DNA from: Parachlorella kessleri
Lineage: Eukaryota; Chlorophyta; Trebouxiophyceae; Chlorellales; Chlorellaceae
Assembly: GCA_001598975.1 (NCBI GenBank)
Contig: BBXU01002267.1
Location: 1 to 36,758 of the forward strand
Reading direction: 5' to 3'
DNA: 36,758 nucleotides
This document shows positions 10,703-21,223 of this stretch, one piece after another. Numbering within the stretch: the stretch's first letter is position 1; each line of letters opens with the position of its first letter. The translations under genes and the position numbers were made by a program. Below the pieces are notes generated by a model. The model saw only the letters and a program-made list of their open reading frames with translations, had not been told where the DNA came from and did not search any database.

Positions 10703-13579
10703 ATGGTAGTGAGGTTTCTGAGGTGCTGCTACTCAGTGTCTATCACTGAGGACGCAGGGATCACCAGGTACTAACCTCTGCATCCTGAGACCTAATAGCG
10801 CCTCCCCAGACCGTGGGTATCTGACCTTGGTGGTGTGTTATCTACCTGCAGAAGCTCCGACGCTGCTCCTGCCCTGGAGGTGGTGGCTAGGCTGCCCTCA
10901 GCAGCCGCCAGCCACCTAGACTGTGCCTACGAATGTCCCACAGGGCTTCTGGACCTGCCACTGGAGATACTGATGTGCATCTGTGGGGTACTGTCAGTCA
11001 AGGACAGGTATGTCAGTGTCTTCTTAGGCGTTGCAGGCATCCATAAGGGGCAGCTGCTCTCTCCTTTTGTGTGGTGAACAACTGCGCACTGGACGCACTG
11101 CTGGGACAGTATAAAAGCCGAGGCAAGTGAATTATTCGACCGGTGTTAAGGTGTCATGGCAAGCTGGGTGCAGGGTGCGGCTTACCAGCTCCTGCCGCAC
11201 GCTGTGGCACGCCGGGCAGACCAGCCTGTGGGATGATGTAGCAGTCGAAACAGCAGGCCTGCCCCCGTGGGTGTTGGCGCACCTCGGCGCCTGGTTTTCT
11301 GCACGACGGTCAGCTCTGCGGCGGGTGCAGCTGAAGGCGGAAGGCACCACCAAGCCCCTACACCTGGTGCTAGCAGGGCTGGGCGGTCCCAAAATGGCAG
11401 ATCTGGAAGTCAGCAATGCACCTGGCCTGGAGGGCTTGGACTGGCGGCAGCTGCAGTCCCTGACATACCTGTCGCTGCCAGACTGCGCTTTGTCCGCTGT
11501 GCCGCTGCCTGTGGCAGCGATGCCCGCTCTCTCGCACCTGGGCCTGGCCAGCAACAAGCTCACGGTCCTGCCGCCGCAGCTGTCCGCAGCAGCCCAGTCC
11601 TTGTGCAGCCTGGACCTGTCACACAATGCTGCGCTAGGCGGAGCCCTGGGCGATGGCGCGCCGCTAGGCCCGGCCCTGTGGCAGCTGACTGGCCTGACCC
11701 GGCTGGCGCTGGAGGGTCTGGGCCTGAAGTCCATACCACAGGAGCTGGGCTGCCTGCCTCGGCTGGCGGACCTGGCCGTATCTCACAACCGCCTGGAGCA
11801 GCACGGCGACATGCATGCTGCCTTTGAGCCGGTGGGCGCTCTCAGGAGCCTGACGCGGCTCGCACTGCGCAGCTGCAGCCTGATGAGCCTGCCCGAGCCG
11901 CTGTCGCAGCTCCAGCAGCTGCAGGAGCTGGAGCTGGGTGGGAACCCGCTGGTGCCAGAGGGGTGGGAGCCCCTGGCCAGCCTCAGGCAGCTGTCGCGGC
12001 TGGACCTGTGTGGGTGCAGCCTGAAGGGGTTGCCACAGCAGCTGTCAGCTACTCAGTCCCTGCAGGTGCGCTGCTGGCTTGCTGCAGTGCTGCTGGCAAA
12101 GGGTTTTGGTCTGCATAGGGTTGGCCGCGGTGGGTGGCGGTGCGGCGCAGATGGGTATGCTTGCAGTCGAGCAGTTGCTGTCGTGTGTGTGTGACATATC
12201 AGACAGGCGTACATTCCAGGGAAGGTTCTTTGCAGGCATGCGCCGCGCTCGCATAACGCGCCGCCCTAGGAGACTTGCACTACTGCGGTACAAATCCAGT
12301 GTGGAGGGCCTGTAGGGGCACACTGCGATCTCATATTATTGACATGCCAGCTGGGCACCCAAGCAAGTGGCACGTGCGGCATCCACAGTCAGTCACTGTC
12401 GTTTGCTGAGTGTGGTCGTCACCTCACCTGGGGGCCCTGCAGGACCTGGTGCTGCGGGACAACTTCTCGCTGGGGTGGGGCAGCGACGGGGGAGATGCCG
12501 CCCTGGAGCCGCTGCGCTGGTGCACCACCCTCACACGCTTGCAGGTGAGAGGCGCCCAGCCCAGCTTGAGGCTGTTGATATTCAAGCCCAGTGGCACGCT
12601 CATGCTGGCGGGGCTACAGTTGAGTGTGGCTCAGCTGGATTTGAGCTTCCGTGAGGCGGAGCAAGAGAGGAGCTTGCCTTGCTGCTGGAAGTGACATGAG
12701 CAGTGTTGACGAAATTGAGATATTGGGGGAGCGGACACAGCGGCCCACCAACGCCCGTGTGTCCGTGTGCTGCTCTCAGATGGAGCGCTGTGGACTCCGG
12801 AAAGTGCCCACACAGCTGATGGCCCTTGCGCAGCTAGAGGTGAGCAGAGGCCTGAAGCCAGTATTGTGTGTTGAGAAGAAGCAAGGGCCTCCATTAGCAT
12901 GGCCCTTACCTCCTTGTGGTTGTAGTCATGCCTCAGATTCTGACCAGGAGGGCCCTATCATTGGCCGCCAGCATTCAGCTTGCTGGTACACATACTGATG
13001 CTATTCCTCGGCTGTGCCATCGGCTGACCTTCCTCACAGATTAAAACCCTGAGCTGGCCGTAACCTCGCTTAACCCGTCTGGTCCCTTGCCCCCAGGACC
13101 TGGACCTGCACTGCAACTTTGGCCTGGGAGAGGGGGGCGAGGAAGCGCTGGCACCCCTGCTTGACCTACCCTCACTAACTGCTCTGGACCTCGGCGGCTG
13201 TGCCATCCAGCGCCTACCAATTGCTGCAAAGCTTCCCTCCCTTCGGAAGCTCTCCCTGTGGAGCAACCAGCTGGGGCAGGGCGGCCCCCACGCGCTGGCG
13301 TGCTTAGTCAGCATGCCGCGCCTCACCGCACTGTCGCTGAGTAACAACGGGCTGGGCGCGCTACCGCCCCAGGCCACAGCGCTCACAGGACTCGCCAGCC
13401 TGTCCATGGCGCGCAACAAACCCTCAGGCCACCCAGCGCAGCAGGGCACCGCAGCGCTGGGGCTGGGCATGCTGCCCGCGCTGCGCGCGCTGACAATGCT
13501 GGACTTGTCGGGCTGCGACCTGCGTGCCTGGCCACAAGAGCTGCGGCTGCTGACCAACTTGCAGGCAAGAGATTGCTGA
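10703..13579 (+). CDS. F-box and leucine-rich repeat protein
   Basis: Six exons join in phase: 10703-10767, 10852-11007, 11174-12065, 12443-12544, 12780-12839 and 13097-13579, giving about 585 aa. Residues 54-100 look like an F-box (LLDLPLEILMCICGVLSVKDR, then SCRTLWHAG and a Trp-Asp end). About 16 leucine-rich repeats follow, of the plant-type LxxLxLxxCxLxxLP pattern, for example TYLSLPDCALSAVPLPVAA and LDLSGCDLRAWPQEL. F-box/LRR proteins usually act as substrate receptors of SCF ubiquitin ligases, with the F-box binding SKP1 and the LRR binding the target. No target can be named. The first exon is chosen because ATG at 10703 reaches an AG|gtacta donor in phase 2, exactly what the F-box exon needs. 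Several LRR exons begin and end at repeat boundaries in phase 0. The last exon may instead use a GC donor at 13565 (gcaaga), so the C-terminus could be longer. Confidence 0.8.
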
Positions 13580-14506
13580 GGGGGTGCGCTGGTTGGCTGG
13601 CTGGTTGCAGCACAGGTGTGGGAACTCCTGGTGGCCCCTGCGCTGTGTTTGCAGCTGAGGTTGCGGGGACAGCGTCACAGCCAGCCAGGCATCTCTTGTT
13701 TGTGCCCAGGACCTTCGATGTCCCAGGAGCCAAGCATCATGTGAACACAGCCAGCCAGTGATAGAGTCTGTCCAGGCCCGGGTAGCCTGATGATGGGGCC
13801 AAGCTTTGTGGGCCACAGCGGGTTGAAGGTATATGCCAGTTTGCTGTCTTGCTCTGCGCCCGAGAAGTTGTCCTCGCTCAGGGCAAGAAGGATGCTGTTG
13901 TGCAGGTGTTGTCCGTGGGATGCAACAGCCTAAGTGGAGCGCCACCCAGTAGGCTGGCCAGAGGGTTGGAGATACGGGGTCTGAATGACCAGAGTGAGGT
14001 GAACCACTTGAGGGTGTATTAGGGACTTGGTTTGCTGGGGGTTCGCAAGGGGGATGCTGCTGGATAATTGAACCAAGCTGTGTGGAAGCCACAGACTTGC
14101 TGGGTGTTGCGTAGACCCTCCACCACGAAGGGGTCTAGCTGCTTGCCTGGGGTGTCCTTGTTGGTGTGGAAACGAATGAGCGCCTAGCATGCCATGTTAT
14201 TATCAAGGAACAAACCTGAAATTAACCTTGGGTTAGTTTGGGACGAATGTCAGTTGGTAACATGCTTTGCAGCTCAGCACGTCTTGACCTGAGATTTTTT
14301 TTGTGTTATCGTGCATGCATGCCTTTGCTCCGGCAGGACTGTGCATGCTTTGTTGTGCTGCCTATTAAGGGAGAGGTATGGCCTAGGTCCGCCTAATCAA
14401 CCCTCTTGCTGTGGCTGGGCAACCCATGGTTTATGATTTGGGGGCGGAGCCCTGCCTTGCCAGTGGTACTTTGAGGTTTGTGTGGGCGTGCTTAACTTGT
14501 GCTTGG

Positions 14507-14511
14507 TGTAA
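14507..14511 (+). terminator. Candidate TGTAA polyadenylation signal for the F-box/LRR gene
   Basis: This is a plus-strand TGTAA about 930 nt after the stop codon of the F-box gene. It is plausible only if this alga has long 3' UTRs, as the AP2/B3-like gene also hints. Confidence 0.25.
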
Positions 14512-15070
14512 CTTACCCTTGCATCGGTTGGCCCCCATTTGGTCACTCATCTGCCCCTACTAAGGATTTACTGTGAGGAGTGCCAGATGTATAGGATGTT
14601 TTCGTGCGTGAACGAACTTCTTACATGAACATGTTGTCTGCTGGTGTTCGAACCACAGCCAAGATGACTTTGACTTCAGCTGGGTACAATGTTGATGACG
14701 ATAAGCCTGCTTGCTCTAGATTTGAGTATATGGCTATTAATGCCATACCTTTGTATACCGATTATTCATGGGCCCTACGCCCCACCACCTTGGTTCATGC
14801 TAGTGACCTATACTACTAGCTGGGGGGAGCTCAATGGGTTTCGTTAGGAATCTTATGAAATGCATATGTGCTACTGTCATTCACCACCTTGGTGTGCATT
14901 ACTGCCGACTGAGCTCAAGGTTTTGTTGGTGCATGGAATGTTACCTGACGCCGTGGGAGTTGCCTGGAACCTTTTGTTGACAATAGAACTGGGTTACTAA
15001 GGGGTTGCTTGAATAGGTTATCTTTGCCATATATCGATCCATGCATCCTGCCCATGTCCTCACATATTTG

Positions 15071-15120
15071 GTGCATGTTACATCACATGGGACAAGTGCA
15101 TGTCACATCACATGGAACAG
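15071..15120. repeat. Two adjacent 25-bp imperfect tandem copies
   Basis: Copy one (15071-15095) begins gtgcatgttacatcacatgg. Copy two (15096-15120) follows directly and differs at three positions. No coding role is visible. Confidence 0.75.
15078..15082 (-). terminator. Candidate TGTAA polyadenylation signal for the coiled-coil gene
   Basis: TTACA on the plus strand reads TGTAA on the minus strand, 365 nt past the stop of the coiled-coil gene. It sits inside the first 25-bp repeat copy; the second copy has TCACA here and lacks the pentamer. Confidence 0.3.
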
Positions 15121-15446
15121 ATAGCACCTTGGCTGTCACAATTTGTAACACTTCGATCCATGTCAGATATTTGTGCTCTGAGCCTAGCACGTGCAGTCAA
15201 GGGTTATACTCCAAGTCATAAATACGGCAACATCAATGCAACCGTGGCAAAGAGAGCGGAGAGAACCACTGGATCAGTACTTGAGCAAGTCCCAGAGCAT
15301 ACTTGCATCCAACCCTGTTTGTGCAGTTCGCCCCTAACTCTCCATTCGCACTACCTGTCACTGTCAACAAGATAGCAAGCACGGGGCAAGCTAGGTGCCA
15401 GGGGTACTCTAGCTTCACTCCACCTAGGCTGCACTAGTAACAGGGG

Positions 15447-17631
15447 TCAGCGAGGGGTGAGCCCTGTGGCCCTGCTTCGCTGGTGGGCTTCCTTGTCACA
15501 CCATGTTTGCAGCTCCCGAGCCAGCTTGGCTATCTCAGGCACACTGCTCTCCAGTTGCGGCAGGTGCGCAACGAGCCGAGTCCTGACATAATTAACCTGC
15601 GCGTGAGCAAGGAGGGCATCACCCAATGAAGAGCGCCCTGCTTGTAGCTTGCAGGGAACCTCTGAAGGGCCGCTTTTACAACACAGCCAACCATGCCCTT
15701 CAATATCCTTTACCACAGCCACAGCCTGAAGGTCCTCCATCCCCGGGTCTAAACTACTGGCCCCCTGACCTTGCGCACCTGCCGGAAGAAGGACGCATTC
15801 TCCTGCGCAATGAGGTCCACCTCCCTCTCAGCTTTCCTCACATTGGCCGCTGCCTGCTGCCTGTCACGGTCAAACTGCTCCGCCTTGTGCCGCAACTCAC
15901 CAGCCTGGCTCGTGGCTGCTGCAAGTGCCTCCCGTGCCTCAGCAAGCTGCTCTTCAAGCTGCCGGGCCTGCAGAGCATTCATCAGTGTTAGCAAGGAAAC
16001 CGGTAGGAGTAATGAGGCACCTACGGGCATGCCCTGTGAGCATTTGCCACTTGGAGCAGTCCTGGCTTCGACGCTAGAATGGATGCCTTCGCGCGATGGC
16101 AATGGGCAACTGCATACCTAAGGCATTGGTCATGCAAAGCCTGCAGGGGACCCCAGCATATTGACACAAGTCAGCATGCCTCACCTTAACTTCCCGCTGC
16201 TGCAGTGCTGTCTCTATCTGTGCCAGGTTGTGGCGAGCCTCAACCAGCTCTGCAGCTCTTTGCTGCCCAACTGCTTGCAGCTCCTCAGCTTGCTGGCGGA
16301 GGTTGACCTCTTCCTTAGTTTGCAACTCAAACTCCAATGCCGTGAATTCTTGAAGCTTCTGCCTTTCTGAGCCCTGCAAGAGGTCTTGGCACAGGTCTTA
16401 CCTTGACTTCGCATGAGAGTCTCTGTGTGCTGGCAAAAGCCAAACATCTGTCCCTTGGCCACACCGGTAATCGCAGTGCTCGACGCAGAATTCATATTGT
16501 ATGTTCAGGTGTTAGCGTAGCGAGCAAGGGGTTGCTCTTCTAGCACATACTGACAGCTGAGGAAGGGAGACTCTTTGCAGAGACCATCCTTGCAACTCAC
16601 ATCGTAGTGTACCACGGTTCGTAACCGAGTGATGTGATCTGCTTGCTGTGAGGAGGCAGTCTCAACCCTGCACTGGCAACAGCAGGCACTTGTCAGGTGG
16701 AGCTATCGGAGGGGAGTTGCACAGTGCCACACAGCAATCAGTATGTGTGCTGCACCCCTCCAAAAGGTTAGAACCCTCCTTTCCCTGTGCACACCTCTCA
16801 AGCTTGTCTTGCACTTCTCGAAGGACAGCACGCTGGCGCTCTGGTGTCACGCCAACCTGCTGCTGAGTCTCCCGCAGTTGCTGCTCCAGGTACTTGTTGC
16901 TGCTCTGCATCAGCAGGCAGTGATGGATCATTGAACGGCAGCAACAATACCAGACTGCCAGGCCTTATAATACCCTACCTACATGGCCACCAGGAGGTTG
17001 ATTTAGAAGGCAGAGGATGGATAACGTAGAGCAAATCACAGCTAGGGCTGTGATGGCCTGCCTGGGGACTTTGTATACTATCTTGACAGCAGCCAGGCCA
17101 GGAGGCTTATGCAGTCACCTTCAAAGCCTCAAGCTCTTTCAGCTGCGTCTTGATTTTGCTTTCACCGGCTGCCACTGCGCCTTCCAGGCAGGCAACCCTG
17201 CCTCTCAGCAAGCCTGCGATTTTAGATTGCTCCTGCTGGAGCTCCTCTGACCGCTGCGTGGCTGCACTGTCTATGCTGCACTGACTGCCCGCCTCCATCG
17301 CTGGCTCAGCAACATGGATGGTCAGCATGACAGGTTGCAGCTCACTCAACTTCTGCCGCAAGTCTTTGACTTGCTGGGCCAGCTCTGCGACGCTTTCATT
17401 GCCTCTCAGACTGTATACCGGGTTGTGCTGCTCGCAGAAGAAGGCTGCTTCCTGCTCCAGGGTGCCTGCAGGACTGGCTGGGCTGCTGTAGGAGGAGTCC
17501 AGCGGCGCGGGCTCGATCCCTGCTGCATCCTTGTGGCGTCCAGGGTCGCCCTTGCTGGGGGTGGCAGTGAGTGGTTGCCGGGCGTTGGTGTCCACCTCGC
17601 GCAAGACAAAACTGTTTTCCTTGTCATCCAT
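15447..17631 (-). CDS. Coiled-coil protein of unknown function
   Basis: Exons supported on the minus strand are 17119-17631, 16795-16904, 16185-16373, 15779-15967 and about 15447-15647. The start is set at the ATG opening MDDKENSFVLREVD; the longer open frame upstream lacks an ATG. The first 90 residues are polar and Pro/Ser-rich with TPSKGDP, a possible phosphorylation region. From about residue 95 onward nearly everything is charged, Gln/Glu/Leu-rich heptad sequence such as LAQQVKDLRQKLSEL and ARQLEEQLAEAREALAAA. No motor, kinase or other catalytic domain is present. Long coiled coils of this kind are common in centriole, flagellar and Golgi proteins, but nothing here points to one. The join between 16795 (phase 2) and 16373 (phase 0) is unresolved. 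A 19-nt microexon at 16402-16420 would restore phase but leaves only a 28-nt intron, so a missed exon is more likely. Confidence 0.62.
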
Positions 17632-18148
17632 AGGCTCGGAGTGACCGCTCGTGTGAAACAAAATGAAACTACTGTACTGATCCGAATGGGAGCGGAGTGT
17701 CCGACAGCTAGCTCTTGGCGCTTAAAGCCCAGCAGGCTCGTCACGTGAATTTGAGAAGAAAGCCCCTCCTTTCAGCTTGAGTTCAGATGAGTGCAGATAT
17801 TGATGTCCGTCAGGGTCTTGGTATGACTGGCTATAAGCATCACTTAGGGTGACTGTAGATTCGGAAGGGTTTGGATGTGTTGTGTAAGTTCAGCCCGCCT
17901 TCATGTCTTGCGCCAAGCCAGGAACCCAGGCGGGCTAACCTAAGCAAGGGCACCAAAAAAGGACTAGTCGTGCAGAAAGACGACGGGGCCGCCCCAAGGT
18001 TGGGCTGAAGGGCTGTCACTGGCCATGGTAGAGCACGCTGGAGGCAGGCGCGAGACAACTCCGCGAGGAGCCCTCAATGTTGGCTATAATCGGCAGTCAA
18101 GGGCGAAATACTGTCTCACACATTCCTGTCCCAGGGCGGCTCGACAGC
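17632..18148. other. Gap between the coiled-coil and pseudouridine synthase genes
   Basis: Both flanking genes are on the minus strand, so this should hold the promoter and 5' UTR of the coiled-coil gene and the 3' UTR of the pseudouridine synthase gene. No minus-strand TGTAA was seen. A minus-strand open frame runs upstream of the chosen coiled-coil start, but without convincing sequence. Confidence 0.4.
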
Positions 18149-20901
18149 CTATTGTTCACACTTCAGCCCAGGCAAACCCAGCACATGCATGGCAGCAAGC
18201 ATGTCGTGGGGCAGCGGCGCCTCAACTCTCAAAGGCTGCCCGCTGCGAGGGTGCTCCACTGTCAGCGAGGCTGCATGCAGGGCCTGTCGGTCCAGCCAGG
18301 GTCCCACCAGCCCGTACAGGTCGTCGCCAAGTATAGGGTGGCCTTTGTGAGCCAGGTGCACTCGGATCTGGTGAGTCCGCCCTGTGAGCGGCTCACACCT
18401 CACCAAGCTGGCACCACTGCAGGCAGGTGAGGCAAGGTGAGGTGGCAGCAAGCAGGGCTCCTGCCGGCAAGGCCACCGAAGCCAAAGCGCTCTCGCGGGC
18501 CTTGCCATATGTGAGACACAAGCTCTAGCTGGGCCTTGGGTATGGCGACCTTACGAGCCTGCACACAACTAGCAAGCCAGCAAGCGAGTGCTAGCCTAAG
18601 GTGGTGTACGCGTCCCCCGGCCCCCCTCAACCCCCGGCATCCAGGCTGCTTACCGTGCTGGGAAATTCTCAGCATTGAAAGCAAGGGCGGCAGCTGTACC
18701 AGCGCTCAGGTCTGCCTCAGGGGCTGAGGACAGCATGCGGAAGTTAGTCACTGCGGGCTTGCCAGAGCAGGCAACGCAGCGTGCGACCCTGCATCAAGGA
18801 AGGCAGTGTTACACACTGGTAGCAGCCGAACCCAGACCGCCCAACAACGGCCGCGAGCAGGGCGCTTCAGAGGACCAGGGCACGCCGTTGAGTCAACCTG
18901 TGCCCCGCAGGTGCACACATGCAAGTGGACGGTTGGCAGTCAATATGGGCCCCCTCACTTCTCACGGGCGTCTCTATCGATGGGGGCATCCACCGTGAAC
19001 TGCGCTACAGAAGGTGCCCCTATACACAGTGCCAGGTACTCCTTCTTTGCCACCTTGTGCCTGCAAGCGACCATATGGATGGATCGATGGGGGCATCCAC
19101 CGTGAACTGTGCTACAGAAGGTGCCCCTATACACAGTGCCAGGTACTCCTTCTTTGCCACCTTGTGCCTGCAAGCGACCATATGGATGTGCTTATCCACA
19201 CAAACTGTTCCACACGACCTGCCCAACAAGCAGGGCATCTGTTACCCTTACACTCTGCCTCTGACTAATGGTGATTGCTGAATGAGGTTGGAACTCATGG
19301 GCAGCAACACTTGCTGCCAGCAACATGTAGCATCTGATAATAGTAATTGCTCAGCGGATGCCATGCCCACCTGAACTGTGCATGCAGCCCAGGCACCACA
19401 TCTCTTGTCTTGGCAAACAGCACCACCCCGCTGGTGTACATATCCAAGCGGTGGAGCGTCAGGGGTTCAAAACCCAGGGTGCCTGCAGCAGATGTCACAG
19501 GATAATATATATGTGTAGTTCAACAGGGGCAGCACTTGGTGTTACAGGTGCCATAACCTCACACTTCAACCCACCAGCCCCCAAAATAGTCGTCCAGTCA
19601 TGCTGCTGCCAAGCATTTACAAGAACGAGGTGACAAGCTGGACTAGGAACGGACATAAAAAAAACCCCTTGCAAAAGCAGCAGCCACAGCGACGGTAAGA
19701 CATGCCTCCCTCCCTCCCTCCGAGTTAAGATTGCTGTTGATCCTAAGGCAGCGTCCCAGCATCTTGTGAGTGATTGTTATCTCACCGATGATTCTGTTGA
19801 CGATGCTGCCCCCAACAAAGCGGTGCTTTGGGGCTGTAATCACCCCTGACGGCTTGTTGATGGCTATCAAGTCCTCGTCCTCGTAGAGCACCTCTACAGG
19901 CAGGTCGTCTGCAGCCAGCGGCACTGCCCGCATGGCAGAGTGCAGCAGGCGCTGCGCCCTGCACGAAGCAGGCAATGTGCCCCGTGCTCAAGGTTGCACT
20001 TGGTGCAAAAACAGGTCTGTTGCGTCAGTCCATCCAGGCTAGCCTGACGACCCTAAGAAGACAGGCTGGGCAGGTCAGCGAGGTCAGGCACGACACACAC
20101 ATCAGGCCTACCTGGTAAGCGGCAAGTGCATGATGGCAGCCACGACATCCACCTCTTGCCGGTAGGGCCGCCCGTAGCTGTCCCTCTGGCGGAAGGTTAA
20201 CCCCAACTGTGAGCAGTAAATCGGGCATAAAAGTCAGGGTTGCTTGTGTTGAGCGCCCACAGCGGGCACAGCAAGGCTGGTAGGACTAGCAGGCCAGGAG
20301 CGCAACTCACTATCTTCTCCCTCAGCTCGGCTTCCCGGCTGGCCATAGCGGCAAGCAGCGCTTGTAGGGCCGGCTCGCCTGCTACAGCTGCCGCCTCCCA
20401 CTCCTGCACGCACAGCACCGCCCTCCCAACTCTCTGGAGGAGCCCAACTATTGGTGTCCAGGGGGGAACTTCCCATGTCATGTCGCCTAAGTGTCACTAG
20501 TTTGGGTGGGCCTCCGTGCTATTCATTTCGAAGCGTGACTCCGTACGCAGCTCACCGTCTAGTTGGTGGTCCTCGCCTTCCCGACCTACCTGTGCAGTGA
20601 GTATGTCTGGGCAGCAGCTGGACAGGTGCCTGTGCAGGACGGCCAACCGGTAGCAGCGCTGCCCACACGCGGGGCAGCCATAGGGCTTTCTGTCCCTGCT
20701 GCGCTGGCTAGGGAGTTCTTCTGCACAGCTGGCTGTGCTGCTATATGTCACTGGCTGTTGTGGGGCGGCTTGCACTAGGGACTCGCTGTGGCAGGGTGCC
20801 TGCGTTGCTGGACGCAGCGCAAGCCAGCCAAAACGATAGGCACGGCCCCTGGTGCTGACGGTACACCGCCCAGCGGTGCGTAGCAGGCTGAAAGCACGCA
20901 T
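18149..20901 (-). CDS. RluA-family RNA pseudouridine synthase with N-terminal zinc finger
   Basis: Eight minus-strand exons join perfectly in phase: 20590-20901, 20311-20403, 20112-20206, 19786-19958, 19371-19482, 18959-19060, 18654-18788 and 18149-18416, giving about 429 aa. Residues 168-400 are a full RluA catalytic domain: [12 protein letters not shown], then HRLD at 235-238 with catalytic Asp238, then SGVVLFAKT, and [20 protein letters not shown] near the C-terminus. The enzyme should convert uridine to pseudouridine in rRNA or tRNA. Residues 76-97 form a Cys2-His-Cys finger (CPACG...HRHLSSCC), unusual for this family. The N-terminal 45 residues are rich in Arg, Ser and Ala, so mitochondrial or plastid import is likely; the start is the first ATG of the open frame. 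The sixth exon has an upstream partial duplicate (see the repeat at 18976-19188). Exon 7 joins directly to exon 8; an open stretch between them is out of phase and is treated as intron. Confidence 0.87.
18976..19188. repeat. 107-bp tandem duplication covering most of one exon and its acceptor
   Basis: Copy A is 18976-19082 and copy B is 19083-19188. They differ at one base in the overlap (C at 19003, T at 19110). On the minus strand each copy holds the end of the intron (gcttgcag), and the exon from [14 protein letters not shown] to DAPID. Only copy A is followed by the remaining exon codons and a usable donor (gtgagg at 18958). Splicing into copy B would run through the junction in a changed frame and reach a stop, so copy A is the functional exon. 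Confidence 0.9.
19698..19722. repeat. CCTC microsatellite in an intron
   Basis: Four or more tandem CCTC units (plus strand) lie in the intron between the fourth and fifth exons of the pseudouridine synthase gene. On the coding strand this is a GGAG run. No function is implied. Confidence 0.6.
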
Positions 20902-21223
20902 GGCCTTCAATGACGCTGCATGCACTGGGGCTGGGGCGTGTAGTACTAAGAACGAAAACCTGCTTAGAATCACATTTTGCTTTCTGTTGCCCTACTAGTG
21001 CGTCATAGTGTTCCCTTGGACATTGCCTTCATACTTCCCGCCTTCCCCTTGTGTGTGATAGTGCAAACTGATAGTCAAACACCGATTGACTGAAGGATCT
21101 GTTCTCTCTCTCTTCCTGCTCAAGCATCAAACTAGGAACTGGAGTTCTTAGCGTTGTGGATTAGGAGCTTGTAAGTCTGCACTGCTCCAGCCTTGTACGC
21201 GTTAGAAACAACCTACTCCTGTC
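20902..21223. promoter_or_regulatory. Divergent intergenic region between pseudouridine synthase gene and SPT4
   Basis: This 322-bp gap lies between the start codons of two divergent genes. It includes a ctctctctc pyrimidine tract near 21104-21113 on the plus strand, about 110 bp upstream of the SPT4 start. No TATA box was convincing. Confidence 0.4.

Larger units (their letters stand above)
13580..15446. other. 1.9-kb stretch without a recognisable gene
   Basis: Nothing here could be supported as a gene. The minus-strand frame of about 222 codons at 13424-14092 largely mirrors the LRR exon and its 3' region, and shows no domain. A 71-codon plus-strand frame at 14604-14819 has no recognisable similarity and no splice context. 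Composition is less GC-rich than the coding regions. The stretch probably holds the 3' UTRs of the F-box gene (+) and the coiled-coil gene (-), which converge here. Confidence 0.45.

Noticed and set aside
13424..14092. Long minus-strand open frame (about 222 codons) opposite the end of the LRR gene
   Set aside because: Its first half is the antisense of an LRR exon, it has no domain-like pattern, and it is explained by GC-rich coding on the other strand.
14690..14760. Possible box C/D snoRNA (ttgatgac)
   Set aside because: The base before TGATGA is not a purine, and no D box with terminal pairing was seen.
14604..14819. 71-codon plus-strand frame starting MRERTSYMNMLSAG
   Set aside because: No similarity, no splice context and no neighbouring signals; likely chance in a less GC-rich region.
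18430..18600. Open stretch in the pseudouridine synthase gene resembling an extra exon ([17 protein letters not shown])
   Set aside because: Its phase does not fit either neighbour, whereas direct joining of 18654 to 18416 gives a seamless conserved domain.
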